From positions 1 to 64,000 of the forward strand of contig JBLWYD010000002.1 in the NCBI GenBank assembly GCA_048267165.1: a stretch of DNA of 64,000 nt. Direction: 5' to 3'. The stretch comes from PGYR01 sp048267165. GTDB lineage: Bacteria; Bacteroidota; Ignavibacteria; Kapaibacteriales; UBA2268. Under the pieces are notes generated by a model. It was not told where the DNA came from. It searched no databases and saw nothing but the letters and a program-made list of their open reading frames with translations. Positions 36,392 to 44,339 of this stretch are shown piece by piece (within the stretch, counting starts at the first letter, position 1; each line of letters begins with the position of its first letter). The translations under genes and the position numbers were made by a program.

Positions 36392-37705
36392 ATGAAAAGA
36401 ATCCTTTTAATATTAATATTTCTCTCCCCTATGCTTACGTATAGTCAGGGTATGACATTTGACCAATTCGCAAATAAAATTCAAAAGTATTTCGATAATA
36501 AACTGGTAGCGGATTTGGAAACGGCTTTGCCACCAGAAGGTGGTTATCAGATTTGGGGTTGGGATGTAGGCGATTTTACTGGTGATGGTTATTATGATGT
36601 TGCTTTTTCGGTAAGATACAAAAGCGATAAAGGGAAAACTATAAGAGCATTTATGTTTGCAGATATAGAGGGTTACTTGAAACAAGTAGCTACTTTCAAA
36701 TATGAATTTTTTGAGATTCCATTAGAAATTGGAGTAGTGATAAGGGACAACAATTGTTATATTACTCAGAAGCATAAGCAGTTCAATTGGACTATTTGGG
36801 GTTACTCGTTCCAGAATGGAAATCTAATAAAAGTGGATGAGTTTAATACAGAAAGAGATGGGAAATTTACGAAAGAGAGCTACAGAAACTATGTTACTTT
36901 AAGAAATAACGAAAAGTATATGAAGACTACATCTGGAGACATCGATTATAAGATTGACTTTGTTACTTTACCTTCTTACCCTCGAGGGAAAATCATATAT
37001 GATGGATATGCTAATAAGATTTATAATAATGAAGTAAAATACGTAAGTAAAGGTGCATTTGATTGGAAAGGTGCAGAAGATGCTTCATTTAAAATAAGCT
37101 CATCTTATGATAGTGAGTTTATTTACTTCTCTATGGATATATTAGATGATAAAGTAGTAAGTCCTGATTGTGACGAATGTGTAGGTGACTATGTAGATAT
37201 CTGGATAGATAGTAAGCCTTTAGATGCTGATAAAGTTTACTATTTCTTGAATCGTAAGATAGAATTATCTGAAGATAAACTAGATGGATACTTTAATATA
37301 GCAATTCATCCGGGTGATTTTTTCGAAAAAATGCCATCTGTTCAGTTAAGAACTTCTGATAAAGATAATGCCAAAGTAAAAGAAGCAAGTCAGACTATTA
37401 ATGCTAGTTCTACCTTAACTGAGAACGGTTATAACATAAGAGTAAAGCTACCAATAACTTTATTAGGCTTAAATACAATTGATGATAAGAAGTTCTATGA
37501 AGTCCCTTGTACTTTCATAGTACATGATATAGATAACTCATATAGACCAGAAGAAGAATCACAAATTGCAACAACAAATACAGAAGCTAGTGATGCTCCT
37601 TCTTATGGAACATTGTTAATTGTACCTCCTGATAAGTGGTACGGAGCTGTTAAGAATATATATACAGATAAGATATTGAATTATCTTAATAAATATGGCT
37701 TATAA
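36392..37705 (+). CDS. Exported protein with CBM9-like beta-sandwich domain
   Basis: A 437-residue exported protein with a signal peptide (about 1-18, LTYSQG). Residues about 45-80 contain GWDVGDFTGDGYYDVAFSV, an FG-GAP/VCBS-like Ca-binding loop. The C-terminal part (about 200-410) looks like a carbohydrate-family-9-like domain: a DWKGAEDASFKISSSYD start, YFSMDILDD, and DYVDIWIDSKPLD, as in sugar- or xylan-binding modules. No catalytic motif and no T9SS sorting domain seen. It lies 26 nt after the PfkB gene and may be its operon partner. Function unknown beyond likely periplasmic or outer-membrane carbohydrate binding. Confidence 0.7.
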   Translation: MKRILLILIFLSPMLTYSQGMTFDQFANKIQKYFDNKLVADLETALPPEGGYQIWGWDVGDFTGDGYYDVAFSVRYKSDKGKTIRAFMFADIEGYLKQVATFKYEFFEIPLEIGVVIRDNNCYITQKHKQFNWTIWGYSFQNGNLIKVDEFNTERDGKFTKESYRNYVTLRNNEKYMKTTSGDIDYKIDFVTLPSYPRGKIIYDGYANKIYNNEVKYVSKGAFDWKGAEDASFKISSSYDSEFIYFSMDILDDKVVSPDCDECVGDYVDIWIDSKPLDADKVYYFLNRKIELSEDKLDGYFNIAIHPGDFFEKMPSVQLRTSDKDNAKVKEASQTINASSTLTENGYNIRVKLPITLLGLNTIDDKKFYEVPCTFIVHDIDNSYRPEEESQIATTNTEASDAPSYGTLLIVPPDKWYGAVKNIYTDKILNYLNKYGL

Positions 37706-37742
37706 ACTATAGTATGTGTTTATAAATTATTTACTTATTTAT

Positions 37743-37773
37743 TTTGAACTTGAAATAAAAGTAGCTAATTTTG
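37743..37773 (+). promoter_or_regulatory. Consensus Bacteroidota promoter of the atp operon
   Basis: TTTG at 37743-37746, a 19-nt spacer, and TAATTTTG at 37766-37773 exactly fit TTTG-N19-TAnnTTTG. It lies 33 nt before the atpZ ATG in the only sizeable gap ahead of the ATP synthase genes. Confidence 0.75.
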
Positions 37774-37806
37774 AAGCTATTTAAAATGCATTTATAAGTT
37801 CTTATT

Positions 37807-38046
37807 ATGAATAAAGATAAGCAAAATAGAGCAAAGATAATCAAAGAGCTGTCACCTTACATGACTTTGGGTCTTGATTTTGCAATCACAATTGGATTAT
37901 TTGCTTTATTAGGCTACTGGTTAGATGGAAAGTATGATACCAAGCCAATGTGGATATTAATCCTCTCTTTATTTGGAATAGTAGTAGCATTTTATAAGTT
38001 CTTTAAAGTAGTTTTAAAGAAGAAAAAAGAACCCCCTAAAGAATAG
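37807..38046 (+). CDS. atpZ: AtpZ/AtpI family protein (ATP synthase assembly)
   Basis: A 79-residue inner-membrane protein with two TM helices (about 18-39 and 45-64) and the family's G-x-x-L-D loop (GYWLDGKYDTKP). These proteins stand first in atp operons and are thought to help c-ring assembly or Mg/Ca supply. It is the first gene after the consensus promoter, followed with no gap by a 93-residue membrane protein and then atpB. Proposed from position, size and the LDG motif. Confidence 0.85.
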   Translation: MNKDKQNRAKIIKELSPYMTLGLDFAITIGLFALLGYWLDGKYDTKPMWILILSLFGIVVAFYKFFKVVLKKKKEPPKE

Positions 38047-38328
38047 ATGTTAAATTCTATTATTATAGGAATAGCGTTAAGCTTATTTGGATTTCTTTTT
38101 TCATTGTTTACTACGAAAGTTAGTCTAAGAAAAGAAGAATGGTCAGATTTTAGTATGTTCTATTGGACATCTGTTATGATAAAATTTGGACTACTTTTAT
38201 TAGGATTAATGTTTTTTATGTTTGTAATAGAAATGGACAAAGTTCCTCTATTACTTAGTTTTATGATTTCATATTTATTTTTTTTGATAATTGAGGTTAT
38301 TTATCTCAACAAAACAAAAAAGATTTAG
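38047..38328 (+). CDS. Small membrane protein in the atp operon (AtpI-like position)
   Basis: A 93-residue protein with three or four hydrophobic helices (about 2-22, 38-63, 66-86). It starts on the base after the atpZ stop and ends 37 nt before atpB. I cannot assign a named family with confidence. Its place and topology match the second small 'ATP synthase subunit I-like' protein often encoded between atpZ and atpB in Bacteroidota and Chlorobiota. A role in F0 assembly is inferred from context alone. Confidence 0.7.
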   Translation: MLNSIIIGIALSLFGFLFSLFTTKVSLRKEEWSDFSMFYWTSVMIKFGLLLLGLMFFMFVIEMDKVPLLLSFMISYLFFLIIEVIYLNKTKKI

Positions 38329-38336
38329 TAATTTTG
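38329..38336 (+). promoter_or_regulatory. Possible internal -7 element ahead of atpB
   Basis: TAATTTTG overlaps the end of the preceding small membrane-protein gene, 29 nt before the atpB ATG. There is no matching TTTG -33 box, so an internal promoter is only possible. Confidence 0.25.
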
Positions 38337-38365
38337 CAACTGAAAATAACAACAAGGCAGAATAA

Positions 38366-39379
38366 ATGTCAGCAACTGAGAATACAGAACACTTAGAAAA
38401 AGAATTAAATACCGAAGTTGAAACAACAACTCACGGAACAGAAGAAACTGCTCATAAAGAAGAAAGTCCTGTTACTCAGATTCTTAATGATCTTGGTGAT
38501 CACGAAGAATTTAGTTTCGGTCCTCTTCACGCAGATATACTACCTGTAATACTTTATGATGAAGGTCAATTCCATTTTTATGGAAGCCGTTCAAGTATGG
38601 AAGCATCAGGCGATTATATTATGGAACACCATCATATAGTACGCGCTTCTAATCACGAAGCTCCCGATATGAATCTATCAATTACTAATATGGTTGCATT
38701 CCAATGGATGGCAATGATATTATTAGTAGTCTTATTTTTTACAGTATCTAAAAAAGCAAAGAAATCTGGTGATAAAGCCCCAAGTGGTGTTCATAATTTC
38801 TTTGAATCAATTATAGTTTTTGTAAGAGATGATATAGTTCAACCGAATATTGCTGGAAATGCTGGCGTAAGGTTATTACCATATTTCTTAGCATTGTTTA
38901 TGTTTATTCTAGTATTGAACTTAATTGGTTTACTACCAGGTGGACACACAGCAACAGGGACCATAGGTGTAACAGCGGCATTGGCAATAACTGCATTCTT
39001 AGTAATTAATTACACAGCTATACGAGAATCAGGGATTGGAGCATGGTTTCATCACTTATTAGGTGGAGCACCTGTTTGGTTAGCACCTTTGATGATACCG
39101 ATTGAAATAGCTTCAATGTTTATTAAACCATTCTCACTTACTATAAGACTATTTGCGAATATGGTTGCTGGTCATACAGTACTATTTTCTTTAATGGGTT
39201 TACTATTTGTATTTCAATCTTTCTTTGTAGCGCCAGCAATAGTTGGGTTTGCTACATTTATAAATTTACTAGAATTGCTTGTTGCGTTCTTGCAAGCATA
39301 TATTTTCACAATGCTAACAGCTATATTTGTTGGATTAGCAATTGGTGAACATAGTCATGATCAAGAACACGCTCATTAA
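38366..39379 (+). CDS. atpB: ATP synthase F0 subunit a
   Basis: Proton half-channel subunit of F0 in the inner membrane. 337 residues, longer than E. coli subunit a (271) because of an N-terminal extension of roughly 100 residues. That extension is rich in His, Glu and Thr (TTHGTEETAHKEE, EHHHIVRASNHEA). The essential Arg is R261 in SLTIRLFANMVAGH, and the preceding helix contains GLLPGGHTATG. Five or so TM helices follow residue 110. The tail is also His-rich (GEHSHDQEHAH). The order atpZ-x-B-E-F-H-A-(hldD)-G lacks atpD and atpC, which must lie elsewhere. Confidence 0.96.
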   Translation: MSATENTEHLEKELNTEVETTTHGTEETAHKEESPVTQILNDLGDHEEFSFGPLHADILPVILYDEGQFHFYGSRSSMEASGDYIMEHHHIVRASNHEAPDMNLSITNMVAFQWMAMILLVVLFFTVSKKAKKSGDKAPSGVHNFFESIIVFVRDDIVQPNIAGNAGVRLLPYFLALFMFILVLNLIGLLPGGHTATGTIGVTAALAITAFLVINYTAIRESGIGAWFHHLLGGAPVWLAPLMIPIEIASMFIKPFSLTIRLFANMVAGHTVLFSLMGLLFVFQSFFVAPAIVGFATFINLLELLVAFLQAYIFTMLTAIFVGLAIGEHSHDQEHAH

Positions 39380-39439
39380 GATAATTAAATTAGAAACAAA
39401 TTTTTATTTTTCATTCAAATATATATTAGAGGTCATTAA

Positions 39440-39661
39440 ATGGAAGGATTAGGATTATTCGGTGCAGGAATCGGTGCAGGTATATCTGTACTTGGTGCAG
39501 GCTTAGGTATTGGTCGTTTAGCGGCATCAGCTTTAGAAGCTGCTGGTCGTCAACCTGAAGCAGCTGGCGATCTTAGAACAACTATGATCATTGCAGCGGC
39601 ACTTATTGAGGGTGTTGCATTCTTCGCTTTGGTTATCTGTTTGTTGATGGCAATTGCTTAA
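39440..39661 (+). CDS. atpE: ATP synthase F0 subunit c
   Basis: A 73-residue hairpin proteolipid forming the rotor ring. Helix 1 has the Gly-rich GAGIGAGISVLGAGLGIG (7-24), the polar loop is GRQPEA (36-41), and helix 2 carries the ion-binding carboxylate E57 in AALIEGVAFF. The residues after E57 are G-V-A, not the S-T that marks Na-binding rings, so a proton-type ring is likely (inference). A hairpin with a T-rich tail directly follows the gene, inside the operon. Confidence 0.97.
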   Translation: MEGLGLFGAGIGAGISVLGAGLGIGRLAASALEAAGRQPEAAGDLRTTMIIAAALIEGVAFFALVICLLMAIA

Positions 39662-39672
39662 TAATGATATTG

Positions 39673-39703
39673 GAACTCCCTACTATTGGGAGTTCTATTT
39701 TTT
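39673..39703 (+). terminator. Hairpin/terminator between atpE and atpF
   Basis: Perfect 8-bp stem GAACTCCC (39673-39680) with GGGAGTTC (39688-39695), a 7-nt loop, then TATTTTTT. It lies 11 nt after atpE and 32 nt before atpF. As part of a single operon it would act as a partial terminator or as a 3'-end stabiliser favouring subunit c, which is needed in many copies. Confidence 0.75.
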
Positions 39704-39734
39704 AATGAAAAAGAATATAATACTAGGTGTTTAA

Positions 39735-40229
39735 ATGCAAGATATAATGAATGTCAATCCGGGATTAATTTTCTGGTCACTAATTAACTTTAGTATTTTG
39801 CTATTTATTCTTTCTAAGTTTGCTTTCCCTGCAATGAAAAAATCACTTCAAAGCAGAGAAGAAGGTATCAAGAATGCAATAGATGAAGCAAATGCTTTGA
39901 ATGAAAAAGCACAAAAATTATTAGCTGAAAGTCAAGAAAAGTTAGATAATGCTCAAAAAGAAGTTTCTCAGATATTAACTTCTGCTAAAAATCTAGCAGA
40001 ACAAAATATCCAAAAAGCAAACGAAGAAGCTGAAAAGAGCAAGAATCAAAAAATAGAAGAAGCTAAAAGAGAAATAGACAGAAGTAAGAATGACGCTATT
40101 AGTGAGCTTAGAAATGAGGTTGCTGATTTAGTTGTTACTGCTACTGAAAAAATCTTGGAAGTAAAGCTTGATAAAGAAAGCCATTTGAAATTGGCTAAAG
40201 ATCAAATAGAGAAATTACCTAAAAACTAA
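39735..40229 (+). CDS. atpF: ATP synthase F0 subunit b
   Basis: Peripheral stalk subunit. 164 residues: one N-terminal TM helix (about 10-30, LIFWSLINFSILLFILSKF) followed by a long charged coiled coil (about 40-150) that dimerises and binds delta/alpha. Length is normal and there is no duplicated b' gene. It starts 32 nt after the intra-operon hairpin; atpH follows after 15 nt. Confidence 0.96.
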   Translation: MQDIMNVNPGLIFWSLINFSILLFILSKFAFPAMKKSLQSREEGIKNAIDEANALNEKAQKLLAESQEKLDNAQKEVSQILTSAKNLAEQNIQKANEEAEKSKNQKIEEAKREIDRSKNDAISELRNEVADLVVTATEKILEVKLDKESHLKLAKDQIEKLPKN

Positions 40230-40244
40230 TAAAGTTAAACTACT

Positions 40245-40781
40245 ATGAATGAGAAAAAAGTATCTTCTAGATATGCAAAAGCAATATATAGTCTAGCTAA
40301 AGATAGTAACTTACAAGATACTATACTTTCAGATTTTACTTTGATTTTGAAAACAATAGCAGATTCGAAAGAATTAAGCAATCTGGTAGAAAGTCCTGTT
40401 GTTTCTAGCAAGAAAAAATATGATGTATTCAAGGAAGTTTTTGAAGATAGTATATCGGAAACGACATATAGCTTTATTAAGTTATTAACTGAAAAGTCTA
40501 GAGAAAACTTAATAGATGATATAGCATATCAATATGAGCTTATATACAACGAAGCTAATAATAGATTGCCTGTTATTATCTACTCAGCAGTAGAATTAGA
40601 TGAAGATGCTAAATCGCAGATTCTATCTAAATTGACTGAATGGACTAAAAAGACAATTCTTTTAGAGTATAAAGTAGATCCATCTATAAAAGGTGGTTTG
40701 AAAATTAAGATAAGTGATTGGATATTTGATGCAAGTGTCCAAAACCAACTAGAAAAGCTAAGAATAGCGCTAGCTGGATAA
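40245..40781 (+). CDS. atpH: ATP synthase F1 subunit delta
   Basis: Connects the b-stalk to the top of the alpha3-beta3 hexamer (OSCP-like). 178 residues. It has an N-terminal helical domain beginning with SSRYAKAIYSLAK (about 7-19), the family signature start, and a C-terminal signature with KVDPSIKGGLKIKISDWIFDASV (about 142-164; G-G-x-x-I-x-x-x-D-x-x-x-D). Normal length and position between atpF and atpA. Confidence 0.95.
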   Translation: MNEKKVSSRYAKAIYSLAKDSNLQDTILSDFTLILKTIADSKELSNLVESPVVSSKKKYDVFKEVFEDSISETTYSFIKLLTEKSRENLIDDIAYQYELIYNEANNRLPVIIYSAVELDEDAKSQILSKLTEWTKKTILLEYKVDPSIKGGLKIKISDWIFDASVQNQLEKLRIALAG

Positions 40782-40817
40782 TAAAGAAATTTAAACATAA
40801 TTATTAAGGTTAATTAA

Positions 40818-42371
40818 ATGGCAAACGTAAAACCAGAAGAAATATCAGCGATATTACGCCGCCAGTTATCAGGATTCGAAAATGAAGCGGATCTATACGA
40901 GACAGGAACAGTGTTACAAGTTGGTGACGGTGTTGCTCGTGTGTATGGTCTAAATCACGTTATGGCATCGGAGCTTGTAGAGTTCCCGAATGGCGTAATG
41001 GGTATGGTATTAAACCTAGAAGAAGATAATGTCGGAGTTGTACTATTTGGTGATGACAGATTAGTAAAAGAAGGTGATACTGTTAAGAGAACTAAGCAAA
41101 TCGCTTCAGTTCCTGTCGGTAATGAACTACTTGGAAGAGTAGTAAATCCACTTGGTATTGCTATAGATGGTAAAGGAGATATCAAAACTCCTCAAAATTT
41201 CCCAATTGAAAGAAAAGCACCTGGTGTTATGAAAAGACAACCAGTAACTGAACCACTTCAAACTGGTATCAAGCCTATCGATGCATTGATTCCTATTGGT
41301 AGAGGGCAAAGAGAGCTTATAATTGGTGATAGACAAACTGGTAAAACAGCTGTTGCAATTGACACTATTATCAATCAAAAATTCACGCACTCTGAAGAAG
41401 CAAAAGAATTAGGTATTGACCCTGTATTCTGTATTTATGTAGCAATCGGTCAAAAAGGATCTACTGTTGCAAACGTTGTTGCTATTTTAGAGAAAAACGG
41501 TGCAATGGAATTTACTACTATCGTAGCGGCAAACGCTTCTGATCCTGCTCCCCTACAATTCATTGCTCCTTATTGTGGTGCATCTATGGGTGAGTTTTTC
41601 AGAGATAATGGAAAACATGCACTAATTATCTATGATGATTTATCTAAACAAGCAGCTGCTTATAGACAAGTTTCATTACTATTAAGAAGACCTCCGGGAC
41701 GTGAAGCATATCCTGGTGATGTATTCTATCTTCACTCAAGATTATTAGAAAGAGCTGCCAAGTTATCTGACGCTGAAGGCGGTGGATCACTAACAGCACT
41801 TCCAGTTATCGAAACTCAAGCTGGTGACGTATCTGCATACATACCAACTAACGTAATCTCGATTACAGATGGTCAGATTTACTTAGAGCCAAACCTATTT
41901 AATGCTGGTGTAAGACCCGCATTGAACATTGGTATCTCTGTATCTCGTGTGGGGGGTGCTGCTCAAATTAAAGCAATGAAGAAAGTTTCTGGTCCATTGA
42001 AGCTAGAATTAGCTCAATTTAGAGCATTGGAAGCATTTGCTAAGTTTGGTTCTGATTTGGATAAATCTACTCAACAACAGTTGAGAAGAGGTGCTGTACT
42101 TACTGAAATAATGAAACAAGGTCAGTACAATCCATTACCAATTGACAAGCAAATTGCACTTATCTACTCAGCTACATCTGGTATGTTAGATGATATTCCT
42201 TTAGAGTTTTTGAAAAGATATGAAAATGAGTTTTTAGAATTATTAGAAACTCAACATTCGGACTTCTTATTCAAATTAAGAAAAGAAAAAGCTCTAACTG
42301 ATGATATTAAAAATGAGCTTGATGGCTTAATTGCTAAATTTATTGAATCATTCAAAAGAACAATAAACTAA
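40818..42371 (+). CDS. atpA: ATP synthase F1 subunit alpha
   Basis: Non-catalytic nucleotide-binding subunit of F1. 517 residues. The Walker A loop GDRQTGKTA is at about 170-178. The signature PAINIGISVSRVGGAAQ occurs here in the form PALNIGISVSRVGGAAQ near 372-388, and the arginine finger lies within that SVSRVG segment. The N-terminal barrel and C-terminal helical domain are of normal length. hldD starts 2 nt after its stop. Confidence 0.98.
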   Translation: MANVKPEEISAILRRQLSGFENEADLYETGTVLQVGDGVARVYGLNHVMASELVEFPNGVMGMVLNLEEDNVGVVLFGDDRLVKEGDTVKRTKQIASVPVGNELLGRVVNPLGIAIDGKGDIKTPQNFPIERKAPGVMKRQPVTEPLQTGIKPIDALIPIGRGQRELIIGDRQTGKTAVAIDTIINQKFTHSEEAKELGIDPVFCIYVAIGQKGSTVANVVAILEKNGAMEFTTIVAANASDPAPLQFIAPYCGASMGEFFRDNGKHALIIYDDLSKQAAAYRQVSLLLRRPPGREAYPGDVFYLHSRLLERAAKLSDAEGGGSLTALPVIETQAGDVSAYIPTNVISITDGQIYLEPNLFNAGVRPALNIGISVSRVGGAAQIKAMKKVSGPLKLELAQFRALEAFAKFGSDLDKSTQQQLRRGAVLTEIMKQGQYNPLPIDKQIALIYSATSGMLDDIPLEFLKRYENEFLELLETQHSDFLFKLRKEKALTDDIKNELDGLIAKFIESFKRTIN

Positions 42372-42373
42372 GA

Positions 42374-43336
42374 ATGATAGTTATTACAGGTGGTGCAGGA
42401 TTCATTGGATCCTGCCTACTTAAATATTTGAATGACCGTGGAAGAAATGATATCCTTATTGTTGACAATTTGGATACTTCTGATAAATGGAAGAATCTAG
42501 TAGGTAAAAACTTTATAGACTATATTCCGAAGTATGATTTTATCAATTTTATTAATGAAATAGAAGAATCAAATTTAATAGAAGCAATTTTCCATTTAGG
42601 TGCTTGTAGTTCTACAACTGAACAAGATATGGATTATCTTTACGATAATAATTTTAACTTCAGTAAAGACTTGGCTAGCTTCGCCATAGAAAACGATGTT
42701 AAATTCATTTATGCAAGTAGTGCTGCTACTTATGGGATGGGTGAAAACGGTTTTGATGATAATGAATTCAATGACCTCTCCCCTCTCAATGGATATGGAT
42801 TTTCTAAATATCTATTTGATAGATGGCTAGTGAAAATGGGACTTGATTCAGTATTTACTGGATTTAAGTTTTTCAATGTCTTTGGACCAAATGAATACCA
42901 TAAAGATAGTATGACTAGTATGGTTTACAAGTCGTACCAACAGATAAGAACTTCTGGTAAAGTTAGGTTGTTCGAATCTAATGATAAGAATTTCAAAGAT
43001 GGTGACCAAAAGCGTGATTTTATATATGTAAAAGACATCTGTGAAGTCTTGCTAGAAGCTTTTGATAAAGAGTTACCGGGTATATATAACTTAGGTACTG
43101 GTGAGGCAAATAGTTGGAATAAGCTAGTTAATAGTGTTTTCAAAGCTATGGACAAGAACTCTAATATAGAGTATATAGAAATGCCATCTCAGTTATCAAA
43201 ACAATACCAAAACTTTACACAAGCAAATATGAATAAATTTAGAGAAGCTGGATTTGAAACTCCTTTTACTTCTCTAGAAGATTCTGTTAAGGACTACGTT
43301 CAAAATTATTTAAAAAAGAAAAATAAATATTTATAA
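42374..43336 (+). CDS. hldD: ADP-L-glycero-D-manno-heptose 6-epimerase (HldD/RfaD-like)
   Basis: Extended-SDR epimerase that inverts C6 of ADP-D-glycero-D-manno-heptose, supplying LPS core heptose. 320 residues. NAD-binding TGGAGFIGS is at 4-12, ASSAATYGMG near 115-124 carries the catalytic Ser/Thr, Y-x3-K lies in YGFSKYLFD near 137-145, and FNVFGPNEYHK near 166-176 is diagnostic of HldD. It sits inside the atp operon, 2 nt after atpA and 12 nt before atpG, with no promoter of its own visible. A generic UDP-sugar epimerase is the less likely alternative. Confidence 0.88.
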   Translation: MIVITGGAGFIGSCLLKYLNDRGRNDILIVDNLDTSDKWKNLVGKNFIDYIPKYDFINFINEIEESNLIEAIFHLGACSSTTEQDMDYLYDNNFNFSKDLASFAIENDVKFIYASSAATYGMGENGFDDNEFNDLSPLNGYGFSKYLFDRWLVKMGLDSVFTGFKFFNVFGPNEYHKDSMTSMVYKSYQQIRTSGKVRLFESNDKNFKDGDQKRDFIYVKDICEVLLEAFDKELPGIYNLGTGEANSWNKLVNSVFKAMDKNSNIEYIEMPSQLSKQYQNFTQANMNKFREAGFETPFTSLEDSVKDYVQNYLKKKNKYL

Positions 43337-43348
43337 TTTGAAGATACT

Positions 43349-44239
43349 ATGGCAAATTTAAGAGAGTTAAAAAGAAGAATAGGTGGTGTAAAAAACACTG
43401 CAAAGATAACTCAAGCAATGAAAATGGTTTCTGCTGCTAAGTTAAAAAGAGGGCAAAGAGCTATAGAGTCTGCTAGACCTTACGTTCTTAAAATGCAGGA
43501 AATCTTGGCTAATGTAATCGCTGGTATAGGTGATGATTACTATAATCCTCTATTAACTGAAAGAGAAGTTAAAAATATCGCTGTAGTTATAGTAGGATCA
43601 GATAAAGGTCTTTGTGGTAGTTTTAATGCAAATATTTTCAAAATGGTAAATACATTTATCAAAGAAGATGCTTCTGTTAATTATCCTTCTGCTAATATTC
43701 AATTGATTTCAGTTGGAAACAAGACTGTTTCTAAGTTTAGTAAAACTAAATTAAATGTAACTGAAAACTTCAAAGATATCTTCGGAAAATTAGAATTTTC
43801 TAGTGCACAGAAAATAATCAAAACTTTTGAAAGTAAATTTGTAAATGGTGAAGTTGATAAAGTATATGTTATTTATAATGAATTCATAAACGTTATAAGA
43901 CAAGAAGTAAGAGTTGAACAATTACTTCCAATTAATCCTAAAAATCTATCACAAAATGAAACAAAGGCAACTTCAAGAGTATCTTATATATTCGAGCCAA
44001 ATGAAAAAGAGATTATGGATGTATTACTTCCTAAATTATTAAATATTTCTCTTTGGAGAACTTTGCTTGAATCTAATGCTGCTGAAAATGCATCAAGAAT
44101 GATGGCTATGGATAATGCAACTACCAATGCAAATGATTTAGTAAGTGAGCTTAATTTGAAATATAATAAAGAAAGACAAGCCGCTATTACAACAGAAATG
44201 TTAGAAATAGTTGGTGGAGCAGAAGCTCTAAATAAATAG
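43349..44239 (+). CDS. atpG: ATP synthase F1 subunit gamma
   Basis: Central rotor shaft. 296 residues. The N-terminal coiled-coil strand is LRELKRRIGGVKNTAKITQAMKMVSAAKL (about 4-32, with the K-I-T-x-A-M-x-M-V-S-A-x-K signature), GSDKGLCGSFN lies near 88-98, and the C-terminal helix ends in NKERQAAITTEMLEIVGGAEAL, the gamma signature. Normal length. Last gene of the operon, followed by a strong terminator. atpD and atpC are not in the window. Confidence 0.97.
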   Translation: MANLRELKRRIGGVKNTAKITQAMKMVSAAKLKRGQRAIESARPYVLKMQEILANVIAGIGDDYYNPLLTEREVKNIAVVIVGSDKGLCGSFNANIFKMVNTFIKEDASVNYPSANIQLISVGNKTVSKFSKTKLNVTENFKDIFGKLEFSSAQKIIKTFESKFVNGEVDKVYVIYNEFINVIRQEVRVEQLLPINPKNLSQNETKATSRVSYIFEPNEKEIMDVLLPKLLNISLWRTLLESNAAENASRMMAMDNATTNANDLVSELNLKYNKERQAAITTEMLEIVGGAEALNK

Positions 44240-44267
44240 AAATATAAATTATATCATATATAGTTAT

Positions 44268-44299
44268 AAAAAGTAGTCCGATTGGGCTACTTTTTTTTT
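44268..44299 (+). terminator. Intrinsic terminator of the atp operon
   Basis: A 12-bp stem (44268-44279 with 44284-44295, one G-U pair), GATT tetraloop, and a run of T to 44299. It lies 29 nt after atpG. Confidence 0.92.
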
Positions 44300-44339
44300 A
44301 TTTTAAATGAAATTAAATGTCATAAATTGAATTATAGTT

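Noticed and set aside
38291..38310. Inverted repeat TTGAG...CTCAA near the end of the small atp-operon membrane gene
   Set aside because: Only 5 bp with a long loop and no T-run; it lies inside coding sequence.
39440..39661. Na-type ATP synthase c ring
   Set aside because: The residues after the ion-binding Glu57 are G-V-A rather than the S-T pattern of Na-binding rings.
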